A stretch of DNA of 21,556 nucleotides from Sulfuricellaceae bacterium (lineage in GTDB: Bacteria > Pseudomonadota > Gammaproteobacteria > Burkholderiales > UBA9220), in the NCBI GenBank assembly GCA_019911985.1, contig JAIOJO010000301.1:1-21556 (forward strand). Reading direction: 5' to 3'. The translations under genes were made by a program, and so were the position numbers. The notes under the pieces are model-generated. The model saw nothing but the letters and a program-made list of their open reading frames with translations. It was not told the DNA's origin and ran no database searches. Every line of letters starts with the position of its first letter. Position 1 is the first letter of the stretch. Below are positions 21,339 to 21,556 of this stretch, one piece after another.

Positions 21339-21556
21339 CTGCCGCACGCCCCACAGCTATTCGATTATTAATATCCCATTTTGGAGGATACCAGGGCTCT
21401 AACTTGCCTAACTTCATTTGGAATGTTTGTTTAATTCGCGTTCTTTTCGATTGCCCCAGTATTTCTGGGAATTTTACCCGCGCATATTTATCTGTCTCAC
21501 AGAATATGTTTTGGCAATCTATCAATTGCAATTGCCGGCCCCATAGCGTCTTAAAG
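21331..21556 (-). CDS. C-terminal part of an operon gene, possibly alpha-glutamyl/putrescinyl-thymine pyrophosphorylase-like (partial)
   Basis: The frame ending with TAA at 21331 is open to the right edge (75 codons), so this is the end of a longer protein, not a short TTG-started one. The visible residues include LWGRQLQLIDCQNIFCETDK, then YARVKFPEILGQSKRTRIKQ, and a tail rich in Trp/Pro (EPWYPPKWDINNR). The QNIFCETDKYARV and GQSKRTRIKQ pattern reminds me of the C-terminus of aGPT-Pplase-type proteins, predicted DNA-base hypermodification enzymes related to DNA glycosylases. I hold this loosely. It overlaps the thymidylate-synthase-like gene by 8 bases, so it is the upstream member of the same operon. 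Confidence 0.55.
   Translation of the reverse strand, partial: FKTLWGRQLQLIDCQNIFCETDKYARVKFPEILGQSKRTRIKQTFQMKLGKLEPWYPPKWDINNRIAVGRAADV

Noticed and set aside
1..21556. CRISPR array, tRNA or rRNA genes
   Set aside because: No regularly spaced direct repeats and no recognisable tRNA or rRNA sequence were found by reading.

Overview
The window looks like chromosomal DNA of a GC-rich gammaproteobacterium. The evidence is an argB-slmA pair, an arginine-sensitive type acetylglutamate kinase, an ECF-sigma/HvfABC metallophore locus and a YheS-like ABC-F ATPase. A methanotroph-like (Methylococcales) host is possible, but nothing in the sequence settles it. I see no rRNA, tRNA, CRISPR array, transposase or integrase.

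Layout. (1) 1-1296, minus strand: argB followed by slmA, which runs off the left edge. (2) 1488-4307, plus strand: one tight unit with an ECF sigma factor, a small zinc-finger anti-sigma factor, an HvfA-type precursor peptide with three DGKCG motifs, its MNIO maturase HvfB and the partner HvfC. This is a copper-type RiPP metallophore operon with its own regulator. (3) 4336-4511: a frameshifted 5' half of a DUF1294 membrane-protein gene. An intact copy lies at 15254-15538, so the two copies bracket about 10.7 kb of accessory DNA. (4) 4549-6264: a toxin-antitoxin-like cluster with a complete HicB/HicA pair, an orphan HicB beside an apparent hicA remnant, and a DUF2442/DUF4160 pair. (5) 6346-14192, minus strand: five exported proteins. 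These are an Ig-like secreted protein, an exported protein of unknown function, a 1076-residue protein with three Lcl/DUF1566 lectin-like domains, an M23 peptidase and a CsgG-like lipoprotein with a C-terminal SH3 domain. (6) 14312-15253: small unknown genes, a structured leader and a terminator. (7) 15254-17506: intact DUF1294 gene and the ABC-F ATPase.

(8) 17842-21556, minus strand and visibly more AT-rich than its left flank: a tightly packed, probably co-transcribed set. In transcription order it holds the C-terminus of a possible alpha-glutamyl/putrescinyl-thymine pyrophosphorylase-like protein (partial), a thymidylate-synthase homologue, a membrane-anchored dCTP-deaminase/dUTPase-fold protein lacking the usual deaminase residues, a TIR-domain protein, an Nmad2-family protein (predicted nucleotide-modification association) and a small helical protein. 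Pyrimidine-nucleotide enzymes, a nucleotide-binding fold tethered to the membrane and a TIR effector in one operon suggest an anti-phage or nucleotide-surveillance system. This is the most promising candidate for an undescribed system in the window. The function is inferred from domain content only.
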